NCBI GenBank assembly: GCA_023395675.1
Contig: JAEWYL010000267.1
Span: 1 to 11,072 of the forward strand
DNA length: 11,072 nt
From: Chloroflexota bacterium
GTDB taxonomy: Bacteria; Chloroflexota; Anaerolineae; Anaerolineales; UBA4823
Reading direction: 5' to 3'
Shown: piece by piece, positions 1-7,261 of the stretch
Layout of the letters: each line of letters starts with the position of its first letter
Position numbering within the stretch: position 1 is the first letter of the stretch
Translations under genes and position numbers: made by a program
The notes under the pieces: generated by a model
Databases searched by the model: none
What the model was told of the DNA's origin: nothing
Seen by the model: the letters and a program-made list of their open reading frames with translations, nothing else

Positions 1-1027
1 ACCGGTGGGTGATAAGGGGGCGCACGTCCAGGCGACCGGCAGCCAGCAGGTCCACGAAGGCCTCCAGGTTGCGGCCCTCTGTCCAGCGCACGTACCCGAT
101 GGGATAATCCTGGCCCGCCTCCTCGTAAGCCGGGTCATAGCGGCCCGGTCCATAAGAACGGGAGTTGACGAAGGAGAGCTCTTTTTCGTAATAAACCTTG
201 CGTGGGAAATTGAGGCCGACCGCTCCGGTAGCGACGATTTTGGCGCGATCGCGCGCCAGGGCGCCGGCCAGCTCGACCGGATCCGACGAGGGCGTGTCGG
301 CGCAGATCAGGACGGCATCGCAGCCCCGGCCGCGTGAAAAAGCAGCCGCGGTCTCCTCGGCGGCCGGCCGCAGCACTGCCGTAGCGCCGAAAGAGTTCGC
401 CAGCGCCACTCGCTGCGGGTCCAGGTCAACCCCCAGCACCTCGCAGCCCGCAGCCCGGGCGATTCCCACCATCAGCAGGCCGAGCAGGCCCAGGCCGATC
501 ACCGCCACCCGCTCGCCCAGACTGATCTCGCCCAGCCGGAAGCCGTGCATGGCGATGGCGCCCAGGGTGGTGAAAGCCGCCTGCTCGAAATCCACCTCGT
601 CCGGCAGGGGGACCAGCAGATTGCGCGGCACCACCGCATATTCCGCATGTACGGCAAAATTACCCCCGGCGCAGGCCACCCTCTGGCCTGCGCTCAGGCC
701 GGTCAGCCCTTCGCCCAGCGCCTCCACGGTGCCGGCCGAGGAATAGCCCAGGGGCATGGGCTGTTCCAGGCGGCCAAAGGCCGCTTCCAGGGTGGACAGA
801 ATGCCCTCCCGCCGGGCTTTGTCCAGCACCTGCCTCACCAGATCGGGGCGAGAACGCGCCTTCCCCAGGAGCGATTTTTCGGCGAATTCCACCAGCGTGC
901 GTTCGGTTCCGGCGGAGACGAGCGAGGCGGCGGAGCGCACCAGAGCCATCCCCGGTTTAGGAGTGGGGACAGGGACATCTACCACGCTGGTATCGCCGCT
1001 GCGCAGGTTTTGAAGTAGTTGTTTCAT
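1..1027 (-). CDS. zinc-type alcohol dehydrogenase / bi-domain oxidoreductase, N-terminal part (runs off left edge)
   Basis: The minus frame is open from the ATG at 1027 to the window edge, giving 342 residues without a stop. It starts MKQLLQNLRSGDTSVVDVPV and carries SAGTER at residues 38-43, GYSSAG at 94-99, and a Rossmann motif GLGLLG at 178-183 followed by an acidic residue (D201) that would suit NAD. This is the medium-chain dehydrogenase fold, but I see no GHE-type zinc site. The SAGTER start and the pattern that follows resemble the large oxidoreductases (about 700 residues) that join this domain to a Gfo/Idh/MocA domain and often sit in surface-polysaccharide clusters. The second half would lie outside the window, so a single-domain enzyme of about 350 residues cannot be excluded. 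The substrate is unknown. An AGGAA lies about 7 nt before the ATG. The gene is divergent from the aminopeptidase. Confidence 0.85.
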   Translation of the reverse strand, partial: MKQLLQNLRSGDTSVVDVPVPTPKPGMALVRSAASLVSAGTERTLVEFAEKSLLGKARSRPDLVRQVLDKARREGILSTLEAAFGRLEQPMPLGYSSAGTVEALGEGLTGLSAGQRVACAGGNFAVHAEYAVVPRNLLVPLPDEVDFEQAAFTTLGAIAMHGFRLGEISLGERVAVIGLGLLGLLMVGIARAAGCEVLGVDLDPQRVALANSFGATAVLRPAAEETAAAFSRGRGCDAVLICADTPSSDPVELAGALARDRAKIVATGAVGLNFPRKVYYEKELSFVNSRSYGPGRYDPAYEEAGQDYPIGYVRWTEGRNLEAFVDLLAAGRLDVRPLITHR

Positions 1028-1084
1028 TGGAGTTTCCTGGTTCAAAATTCTACCGGCAACGGGTACGCGGCCAGCAAGAGAAGT

Positions 1085-1090
1085 ATTATA
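1085..1090 (-). promoter_or_regulatory. candidate -10 box for the oxidoreductase gene
   Basis: Read on the minus strand this is a perfect TATAAT, about 57 nt upstream of the oxidoreductase ATG at 1027. The hexamer 17 nt further upstream (GATTAT) is a poor -35, so the assignment rests on the -10 and its position. It lies 16 bp from the opposing TATAAT, making a compact divergent promoter. Confidence 0.45.
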
Positions 1091-1103
1091 CCTCTCTGCC
1101 TGG

Positions 1104-1112
1104 TGATATAAT
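1104..1112 (+). promoter_or_regulatory. candidate extended -10 promoter for the M29 aminopeptidase
   Basis: TGATATAAT is a perfect extended -10 (TGn followed by TATAAT at 1107-1112). No good -35 lies 16-18 nt upstream, which extended -10 promoters tolerate. A start site near 1119 would leave a leader of roughly 125 nt before the aminopeptidase start codon. Confidence 0.45.
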
Positions 1113-1219
1113 CCGGAGGAAATCCTGGCTGTTGATACTGTTTGTTTAGAGCGAGCGGCCCTGCCGCCCGTAACATTTACACCCTTTCCCCAGGCTGTGA
1201 TTCCTCACCCTCCGGATTA
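1109..1219. repeat. 11-bp perfect inverted repeat bracketing the aminopeptidase leader
   Basis: TAATCCGGAGG (1109-1119) is exactly inverted as CCTCCGGATTA (1209-1219), with 89 nt between. Nested inside are CCTGG (1124-1128) against CCAGG (1190-1194) and a small apical stem GCGGC (1155-1159)/GCCGC (1163-1167) with a 3-nt loop. A transcript covering all of it could fold into one long closed structure. The left arm overlaps the proposed -10, so a transcript from that promoter would lack it. The repeat may instead act as DNA, serve an RNA from another start, or be chance. Confidence 0.4.
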
Positions 1220-1234
1220 GAACACGCAACCGAT

Positions 1235-1239
1235 AGGAG
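1235..1239 (+). promoter_or_regulatory. ribosome binding site that decides the aminopeptidase start
   Basis: AGGAG directly abuts an in-frame TTG at 1240 and stands 6 nt before a second TTG at 1246. Only the second has workable spacing, so translation should start at 1246. Confidence 0.75.
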
Positions 1240-1245
1240 TTGACC

Positions 1246-2355
1246 TTGTCAGACATCCGCTACCGCAAATTTGCCCAAATTCTAGTCGATCATTCGGCCA
1301 AGATCAAGGCGGGCGATCAGGTCGCCATTACCGCGACAACCGCTGCCGAACCTGTCGTACGAGAGCTGTACGAGCTCACCCTGGAGCGCGGCGGCCTTCC
1401 CCACATCCTTTTTGACCTGCCGGGCCAGGAAGAATCTTTTTTCGCCCACGCCCCGGATGAGACTCTGGAATGGGTGCCCCGCTTCAACCGGATTGCCTTT
1501 GAGGAATTCGACGTCCTCTTCAAGGTCCGTTCCGAGACCAACACCCGTGCGCTCACCAACCTGGATCCCGCACGCCAGGCTCGCCGCAATAAAGCCCTCT
1601 CCGTGCTGCTCACTGCCCAGATGCTCAGGGGCGCGGACAAGTCACTGCGCTGGATGAGCACCCTGTTTCCCACCGAAGCCTATGCCATGGAGGCAGGCAT
1701 GGGCACGGAGGAGTACAGGGATTTCTTCTACCGCGCCTGCCATGCCGACGAGGCGACCTCTGACCCGGTTGCCCACTGGCAGAATATTGAGTGCGAGCAG
1801 CGCCGCATGATCGAGAAGATCGAAGGTCACGACCTGGTTGAACTGCGAGGCCCGAACGTCGATCTGCGCCTTTCGATCCAGGGGCGAAAATTCAAGAACG
1901 CCTGTGGGATCAATAACCTGCCGGATGGAGAAATTTATACCGGCCCGGTGGAAGACTCCGTCAACGGTTGGGTGCGGTTTACCTACCCGGCGATGAACAG
2001 CGGGCGCATCGTGGAGGGCATCGAGCTGAAGTTCGAGGCCGGAAGAGTGGTGGAGGCGACCGCCGCCAGCAACCAGGAATTCCTGCTCCAGATGCTGGAC
2101 AGCGATGCCGGGGCTCGCTACCTGGGCGAGTTTGCTATCGGCACCAATTTCGAAATTAACCGTTTCACCCGCAGCATCCTGCTGGATGAGAAAATCGGCG
2201 GCTCGTTCCACATGGCGGTCGGGGCAGGCTACCCAGAGACTGGCAGCTTGAACAAGAGCTCCATTCACTGGGATATGATCTGCGACCTGCGCACCGACTC
2301 TGAAATTTTGGTGGATGGCGAGGTGGTTTACCGCAACGGTCAGTTTATCTTCTGA
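1246..2355 (+). CDS. M29-family metallo-aminopeptidase
   Basis: A 369-residue cytosolic exopeptidase that removes N-terminal residues from peptides using two divalent metal ions. Its length is typical of or slightly below the family (about 370-410). All six metal ligands known from Thermus AmpT can be placed: E229 in NLPDGEIYTGP, E295 in LGEFAIGTN, H322 in GSFHMAVG, Y329 in GAGYPETG, and H341 and D343 in IHWDMICDL. The spacing from the first to the second Glu (66) matches AmpT as I recall it. The gap from Tyr to the HWD motif (12 residues) is shorter than in AmpT. There is no signal peptide. The TTG at 1246 is chosen over the TTG at 1240 because AGGAG ends at 1239. It is the only plus-strand gene here. 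Its last 16 bp overlap the 3' end of cydDC, so the two genes converge with no room for a terminator between them. Confidence 0.93.
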   Translation: MSDIRYRKFAQILVDHSAKIKAGDQVAITATTAAEPVVRELYELTLERGGLPHILFDLPGQEESFFAHAPDETLEWVPRFNRIAFEEFDVLFKVRSETNTRALTNLDPARQARRNKALSVLLTAQMLRGADKSLRWMSTLFPTEAYAMEAGMGTEEYRDFFYRACHADEATSDPVAHWQNIECEQRRMIEKIEGHDLVELRGPNVDLRLSIQGRKFKNACGINNLPDGEIYTGPVEDSVNGWVRFTYPAMNSGRIVEGIELKFEAGRVVEATAASNQEFLLQMLDSDAGARYLGEFAIGTNFEINRFTRSILLDEKIGGSFHMAVGAGYPETGSLNKSSIHWDMICDLRTDSEILVDGEVVYRNGQFIF

Positions 2356-5300
2356 TCCTGGAGGAGCAGGCTGTTCTGCTGGCGCCACATCTGTGCGTAC
2401 CAGCCGCCCTGCTGAATGAGATCCTGGTGCCTGCCGCGCTCGGCTATCCGGCCGCCGCGCAGCACCAGGATCTCGTCCATTTTCTCCATACTCACCAGCC
2501 TGTGGGTGATCATCAATGTGCTTCTCCCCTCCATCAAGGCATGCAGCGCCTCCAGCACTTCCCGTTCGGTCAGGGTATCCAGATTGGCGGTCGCTTCGTC
2601 CAGGATCAGCAGAGGCGCATCCCGCAGAATTGCGCGGGCGATTGCCACTCGCTGCCGCTCGCCTGCGCTGAGCTTCTGGCCGCTCTCTCCAATCCAGGTA
2701 TCCAGTCCCTGGGGCAGGCGCCCGATTAGCTCCTGAAGCTGCGCCCGTTCCACAGCCCGGAGGATCTCACCCGTTGAGGCCGCCGGACGGGCGATCAGCA
2801 AATTTTCCCTTAGGCTGGCGTTGAACAGGTAAGTGTTCTGGGAAACCACCGCCATCTTTTGGCGCACTTCATCCGGCCGGTAGCAAGAAAGCGCATGCCC
2901 GTTCAGAAAAATCTGCCCCGCATTTCCCGGCCTTGAATAATCCCAAAAACGCAGCAGCAGGTGCACCAGCGTGGATTTTCCCGCCCCGCTGGGACCGACC
3001 ACGGCCAGCTTCCCGCCCGGCGCAAGGTTGAAGCTGACCCGCTCGAGCACCGCGCTCCCATTTTTCCTTGCCCAATCGTAACCAAAGCTCAGGCCCCTGA
3101 TCTCAAGCGCCAGCTCCTGCGGGATTTTCAGCGGCTGTTCCGGTTCCTCGACCTCGGGCAGGGCATCAACCAATTCAAACAACCGCCTGGCTGCTTGAAG
3201 ATTCTGCTCCAGATACTGCGCGGCCTGGGGAAGCGGCAGCACGGCCTCGAAACTGGTCAGTGCAGCCAGGACCAGCACCGCCAGATCAACCCCACTGATG
3301 CGCCCGGATGTGATCATCGAGATTCCGAGCAGGAGGATGGTCCACATTCCCAGGTTGGAAAGCAGGCTCCCGCCCGCCGCCTGCAGGCCCCCCAGATGAG
3401 CCTGCGCGCGCTGCGCCCCTGCAAGCTCCTGACCCGCGGCCGCCACAAGTCCAGCCTGCCTCCGTCCCTGTCCAAAGGCTGCCAGGTCTGCCATCCCCTG
3501 GATCCCATCCACCAGAGCGACATTCAGAGAGGCCCGCGCCGCCAGCGCCTGCCTCCCTGGCTTGCGCCCGAGCAGGCGGATGCCCAGCGGCAGGGCAGCC
3601 CCGCAGGCCAGCAAGAAGAGCACCAGCACCACAGCCAGGCGAATGCTGTAGGCGGAGAAAAATATTCCCATCCCCAGTAGGGCCAGCGCGGCCACCAGCG
3701 GCGGGGCCAGGGCGCGCACGTAAAAATTCTCCAGGGAGGCGATATCCCCGATCGCCCGGCTCAACAGGTCCCCACCCCGGTATTCCATCAGGCGGGCGGG
3801 CGCCAGCGGCTCCAGCGCCGAATAAAACCATACCCTCAGGCGCGCCAGCACCTCGAACGTCACCGAGTGTGAGACCAGCCGCTCCAGATAGCGGAAGACG
3901 CCCCGCGCCAGGCCAAAGAACCTCACCCCGACAATCGCTACCTGCAGGACGGCGATCGAAGGGTGCAGCGCCGCGCTGGCGATGATATAAGCCGAGGCCG
4001 ACATCAACCCCACGCTGCTCGCCACCGTAGCGAAACCGAGCAGGGCGGCCAGGAGAATGCGCCCGCGGAAAGGCCAGACCAGCCCGGCCAGCCTCCAGAA
4101 GGTGGAACCCAGGTTTTCGCTCTCCCCAGCCAGAGGGTCCGGCCCGGCAGCGCTGGCAGGCTCAGCCCGGTCTGGCTGCGCGGCCGGAACCGAGCCGCCG
4201 GCATCCAGGAAACCGGGAGCAGCCTCAAAAGCCTGCCTCTCCGGAGCCCCCGGATCCATAACCAGGCCGTCCAAGCCCGCCTCCACCAGTCCCCGGTACA
4301 GGCCGCTCTCAGCCAACAGCGTCTGGTGGTCGCCGGCCTGCTGCAATTTGCCCTCCGAGAGGACATAGATCTGGTCCGCTCCAACGACTGTCGCCAGCCG
4401 GTGGGCAATCACCAGAACCGTCCTGCCCTGCATCAGCGCCTGCACCGCACCCTGGACCTCCGCCTCGTTCTCAGGATCCAGGTTTGCTGTGGCCTCGTCC
4501 AGGATCAGCACCGGCGCATTCTTCAAGAAGGCGCGCGCCAGGGCCAGGCGCTGGGCCTGGCCTCCGCTCAACCGGGCGCCGCGCTCGCCAATCAGGGTGT
4601 CATAACCTTCCGGCAGCGCCTGGATGAACGGGTGCGCGTGGGCCAGCCGCGCCGCAGCAGCCACCTCCTCCGGGCTGGCGTCCGGCCTCCCCAGGCGAAT
4701 ATTCTCAGCCACACTGGCATGAAAAAGGTAGGGATTCTGAGGCACCCAGGCGACCAGCTCCCGCCACTCATCAGGAGGGATTTTTTCCAGGGGGCAGCCA
4801 TCCACCCGGATCTCACCGCTCCGCTGCTCCAGAAAACCGAGCAGGAGCGCAGCCAGGGTGCTCTTCCCCGCCCCGCTCGGCCCTACCAGGGCCGTGCGCT
4901 TCCCGGCAGGCAGGGTCAGGCTTACCTCGCTCAGCGCCTCGCGCCCGTCCGGATAGGTAAAGCTCACCTTTTCGAGCATAATCTGGGGGCTGTGCCGTTC
5001 TGCCCCGGCACGAGTTGAGGTGGAAACGGCTTCAGGCGATGGGGACTGGGCGCGGACCTTTTCATAGTCCGGTGCGGACGCCCGGTGCGGGAGAGGGGTC
5101 TCCAAGATCTCGAAAATGCGTTTTCCGGCTGCCGCCCCTGCCATCCCGGCATGAAATCGAGTCCCGAGCATCCGCAGGGGCTGGTAGAACTCCGGCGCCA
5201 GGACCAGGATAAAAAAGGCCTCCTCGAACGAGACCCAACCATAGAGCAGGCGCAGGCCGATTTGCACAGCCACGACGGCGGTGCTCAGGGTGGAGACCAG

Positions 5301-6077
5301 CTCCAGCGCCAGGGCTGAGAGGAAGGTCACCCGCAGCACGCCCAGCGTAGTCTTCCGGTAGCGCTCGCTGATGGCCGCGATCACCTCGACCTGCGCCCGG
5401 CTGCGCCCCAGGATCTTCAGCGAGGTCAGGCCCTGCAGCACATCCAGGAAGTAAGCGCTCAACCGGCTGAGCGTGGCCCACTGCTTTCCGGTCAGGGCCT
5501 CGGCTGCCTGCCCGATCAGGATCATAAAAACCGGGATCAGAGGCGCGGTGACCAGCAGCACCGCGGCCGAGAGGAGGTCTATGGGAAGCACCAGAACCAG
5601 GTAGGCGAGCGGAATCAACGCGGCCAGCGCCAGCTGGGGAAGATACTGGCTGTAGTAGGCGTCAAGGGCCTCGATCCCATCCACGGCGGTGTTCGCCAGC
5701 TCTCCCGTCCGGCCTCCGGCCTCCGGGGCCTCCCCCGCCGGGTTCAGGCTCCCCAACCTGGCCGGCCCGAGCGCCAGCAGATGGTCGAACAGCCGGCTGC
5801 GCAGGCTCTCTTTTACCCGGGCTGCCACCTGGTGAGCGGCGGCCTCCAGACCCCATATTCCGGCCGCGCGCAGCAGGATCACCACCAGCAGCCAGCCCAG
5901 CGTTGGGCCCAATGCTTCCAGCCCGAGCCCGCCCAGAAAAGCCCCGTTCAGCGCTCGGCTGAGCAGCCTGGCCTGAATAACAGCCAGAACGCCCCCGGCC
6001 AGCCCCAGGCCAACGGCCAGGAATAGGGCAAACCGGCTTTTCACTACGAGCCGCAGCAGCCTCCGGTCAAGCTTCAT
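2340..6077 (-). CDS. cydDC: fused CydD-CydC ABC exporter for cytochrome bd assembly
   Basis: One continuous 1245-residue frame holds two complete ABC half-transporters. The first (CydD-like) has membrane segments over about residues 15-315, Walker A GPSGAGKST at 399-407, Q-loop Q447, signature LSGGQ at 503-507, Walker B VLILDE at 523-528 and switch His559. After an Ala/Pro/Gly-rich linker (about 605-655) the second (CydC-like) has membrane segments at about 670-945, Walker A at 1028-1036, Q1080, signature LSAGE at 1136-1140, LLILDE at 1156-1161 and His1192. Both catalytic glutamates are present. In E. coli the separate CydD and CydC form an inner-membrane exporter linked to glutathione and cysteine, and more recently haem, that is required for mature cytochrome bd. 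Lying 3' of cydAB on the same strand fixes that role here. The ATG at 6077 fits the usual CydD N-terminus (MKLDRRLLRL), but its ribosome binding site is weak. The 3' end overlaps the convergent aminopeptidase by 16 bp. Confidence 0.93.
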   Translation of the reverse strand: MKLDRRLLRLVVKSRFALFLAVGLGLAGGVLAVIQARLLSRALNGAFLGGLGLEALGPTLGWLLVVILLRAAGIWGLEAAAHQVAARVKESLRSRLFDHLLALGPARLGSLNPAGEAPEAGGRTGELANTAVDGIEALDAYYSQYLPQLALAALIPLAYLVLVLPIDLLSAAVLLVTAPLIPVFMILIGQAAEALTGKQWATLSRLSAYFLDVLQGLTSLKILGRSRAQVEVIAAISERYRKTTLGVLRVTFLSALALELVSTLSTAVVAVQIGLRLLYGWVSFEEAFFILVLAPEFYQPLRMLGTRFHAGMAGAAAGKRIFEILETPLPHRASAPDYEKVRAQSPSPEAVSTSTRAGAERHSPQIMLEKVSFTYPDGREALSEVSLTLPAGKRTALVGPSGAGKSTLAALLLGFLEQRSGEIRVDGCPLEKIPPDEWRELVAWVPQNPYLFHASVAENIRLGRPDASPEEVAAAARLAHAHPFIQALPEGYDTLIGERGARLSGGQAQRLALARAFLKNAPVLILDEATANLDPENEAEVQGAVQALMQGRTVLVIAHRLATVVGADQIYVLSEGKLQQAGDHQTLLAESGLYRGLVEAGLDGLVMDPGAPERQAFEAAPGFLDAGGSVPAAQPDRAEPASAAGPDPLAGESENLGSTFWRLAGLVWPFRGRILLAALLGFATVASSVGLMSASAYIIASAALHPSIAVLQVAIVGVRFFGLARGVFRYLERLVSHSVTFEVLARLRVWFYSALEPLAPARLMEYRGGDLLSRAIGDIASLENFYVRALAPPLVAALALLGMGIFFSAYSIRLAVVLVLFLLACGAALPLGIRLLGRKPGRQALAARASLNVALVDGIQGMADLAAFGQGRRQAGLVAAAGQELAGAQRAQAHLGGLQAAGGSLLSNLGMWTILLLGISMITSGRISGVDLAVLVLAALTSFEAVLPLPQAAQYLEQNLQAARRLFELVDALPEVEEPEQPLKIPQELALEIRGLSFGYDWARKNGSAVLERVSFNLAPGGKLAVVGPSGAGKSTLVHLLLRFWDYSRPGNAGQIFLNGHALSCYRPDEVRQKMAVVSQNTYLFNASLRENLLIARPAASTGEILRAVERAQLQELIGRLPQGLDTWIGESGQKLSAGERQRVAIARAILRDAPLLILDEATANLDTLTEREVLEALHALMEGRSTLMITHRLVSMEKMDEILVLRGGRIAERGRHQDLIQQGGWYAQMWRQQNSLLLQDQKIN

Positions 6078-6137
6078 TTGCAGCGATCGCCTGCCTGTCG
6101 TTGATCATATTGAGCAGTATCCTGCATCCCCTGGCTG

Positions 6138-6172
6138 AAAGGCCGGAGGAGCGCCTGCACCCTCCGGCCCTT
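6138..6172 (-). terminator. strong hairpin between cydB and cydDC, possible attenuator or weak terminator
   Basis: On the minus strand AAGGGCCGGAGG pairs with CCTCCGGCCTTT (12 bp with one G-U wobble, 9 bp perfect GC-rich core at 6141-6149/6161-6169) around an 11-nt loop. An outer stem, TTCAGCC at 6179-6185 with GGCTGAA at 6133-6139, can extend it. Only three Ts follow the core before CAGCC, so full termination is doubtful. It could lower cydDC expression relative to cydAB or protect the cydAB message. Confidence 0.4.
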
Positions 6173-6189
6173 CATCCGTTCAGCCTTTG

Positions 6190-6209
6190 GCTGCCTGTAT
6201 CCAGGCAGC
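6190..6209 (-). other. 8-bp hairpin just after the cydB stop
   Basis: GCTGCCTG is perfectly inverted as CAGGCAGC around a 4-nt loop, beginning 2 nt after the cydB TAA. No U-tract follows, so it is not a classic terminator. It may be an mRNA 3'-end or processing element, acting with the larger hairpin downstream. Confidence 0.4.
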
Positions 6210-6211
6210 GA

Positions 6212-7246
6212 TTAGTAGGTCAGCGCTTCCGGATCCGCCTTAATGCGTTTCCGGAAGACCCAGTAGCTCCAGCCCTGGTAGAGCAGCACAATCGGGACGA
6301 AGATCAGGGCGACTATGGTCATCACTTTCAGGGTGTAAGGGCTGGAAGAAGCGTTGTAGATCGTCAGGCTCCACTCCAGGTTCAGGGTGGAGATCATCAC
6401 ACGCGGGAACATGATCATGAACGCGGTGATCAACGAGGCGGCGATGGTGAGCGCCGTCATCACAAAGCCCCAGCCGTTCAGCTTTTTTGCCAGGAAGTAA
6501 CCGACCAGCAGGACGGCCGCCATCCCGGTCAGAGGGATCACCCCGGGGATCAGCCCCAGGTGCTCGTAGATATCGGTCGCAAGGTAGGTTGCGCCGAGGA
6601 ACAGGAGCAGCACCACCACAGCCGCAGGCCAGAGCCGGCGCGCCGCAGCATGGGCTTTTTCCTGCAGCTCACCCACCGTCTTCAGGCTGAGGAAAACTGC
6701 CCCATGCAGGGCGAAGACCGTCACCGAGGCCACCCCGGCCAGCAGCGCATAAGGGTTGAGCAGGGTGAAGAAATTTCCGGCATAGTTCATCTGGGCGTCA
6801 ATCGGCACACCGCGCGCCAGGTTACCGAAGGCCACCCCGAGCAGCAGGGCAGGGACCAGGCTCCCTGAGAAAATGCACCAGTCCCAGACTTTCCGCCACC
6901 TGGGGTTCGCATCCTTGCTGCGAAACTCGAAAGCCACCCCCCGGACGATCAGGGCCAGCAGCAGCACGAACAGGGCCAGGTAGAACCCGCTGAAGAGGGT
7001 GGCGTACCAGTGCGGGAAGGCGGCAAAGGTGGCGCCTCCTGCGGTCAGTAGCCAGACTTCATTGCCATCCCAAAATGGGCCGATAGTGTTGATCACCGTC
7101 CGCCGTTTTAGGTCCACCTGCTCGGGATCTTTATCACGGCTGAGGAAGGGCATCAGCATGCCCACCCCAAAATCGAACCCCTCCAGTACGAAGAAGCCGA
7201 TGTAAAGCACTGCGATCAGAATAAACCACAGGGTATTCAGGTCCAT
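6212..7246 (-). CDS. cydB: cytochrome bd quinol oxidase subunit II
   Basis: 344 residues, a little shorter than E. coli CydB (379). This membrane subunit pairs with CydA to form the cytochrome bd quinol:O2 oxidoreductase, which reduces oxygen to water with high affinity and does not pump protons. Family landmarks are the N-terminal helix ending in LEGFDFGVGM (21-30), GPFWDGNEVW (56-65), RGVAFEFR (102-109) and YNASSSPYTL (297-306). About eight hydrophobic segments are visible, at roughly 6-24, 80-104, 124-145, 161-187, 205-223, 241-253, 259-280 and 307-331. The start is supported by AAAGGAGA (7253-7260) spaced 6 nt from the ATG. That site falls in the 15-bp gap after the cydA stop, so the two subunits are translated from one message. 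Confidence 0.96.
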   Translation of the reverse strand: MDLNTLWFILIAVLYIGFFVLEGFDFGVGMLMPFLSRDKDPEQVDLKRRTVINTIGPFWDGNEVWLLTAGGATFAAFPHWYATLFSGFYLALFVLLLALIVRGVAFEFRSKDANPRWRKVWDWCIFSGSLVPALLLGVAFGNLARGVPIDAQMNYAGNFFTLLNPYALLAGVASVTVFALHGAVFLSLKTVGELQEKAHAAARRLWPAAVVVLLLFLGATYLATDIYEHLGLIPGVIPLTGMAAVLLVGYFLAKKLNGWGFVMTALTIAASLITAFMIMFPRVMISTLNLEWSLTIYNASSSPYTLKVMTIVALIFVPIVLLYQGWSYWVFRKRIKADPEALTY

Positions 7247-7261
7247 GTTTTTTCTCCTTTA

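Noticed and set aside
5..1018. Plus-strand ORFs of 85-182 codons opposite the oxidoreductase
   Set aside because: They are antisense to a well-motifed continuous minus frame, have low-complexity Arg/Ser/Pro or Gly/Gln compositions and no recognisable domain.
1125..1220. Open plus frame from CTG codons through the aminopeptidase leader
   Set aside because: There is no ATG/GTG/TTG start with suitable Shine-Dalgarno spacing and no protein-like composition.
1240..1245. TTG at 1240 as the aminopeptidase start
   Set aside because: It directly touches the AGGAG Shine-Dalgarno. The TTG at 1246 has 6-nt spacing.
1642..2388. 248-codon minus-strand ORF opposite the aminopeptidase
   Set aside because: The plus frame has all six M29 metal ligands. 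The antisense frame is a codon-bias shadow without recognisable motifs.
3963..5018. 351-codon plus-strand ORF opposite cydDC (also 239 codons at 2961-3680 and 255 codons at 6101-6868 opposite cydB)
   Set aside because: These are Gln/Arg/Pro-rich shadows of GC-rich coding DNA, with the real ABC and CydB motifs on the minus strand.
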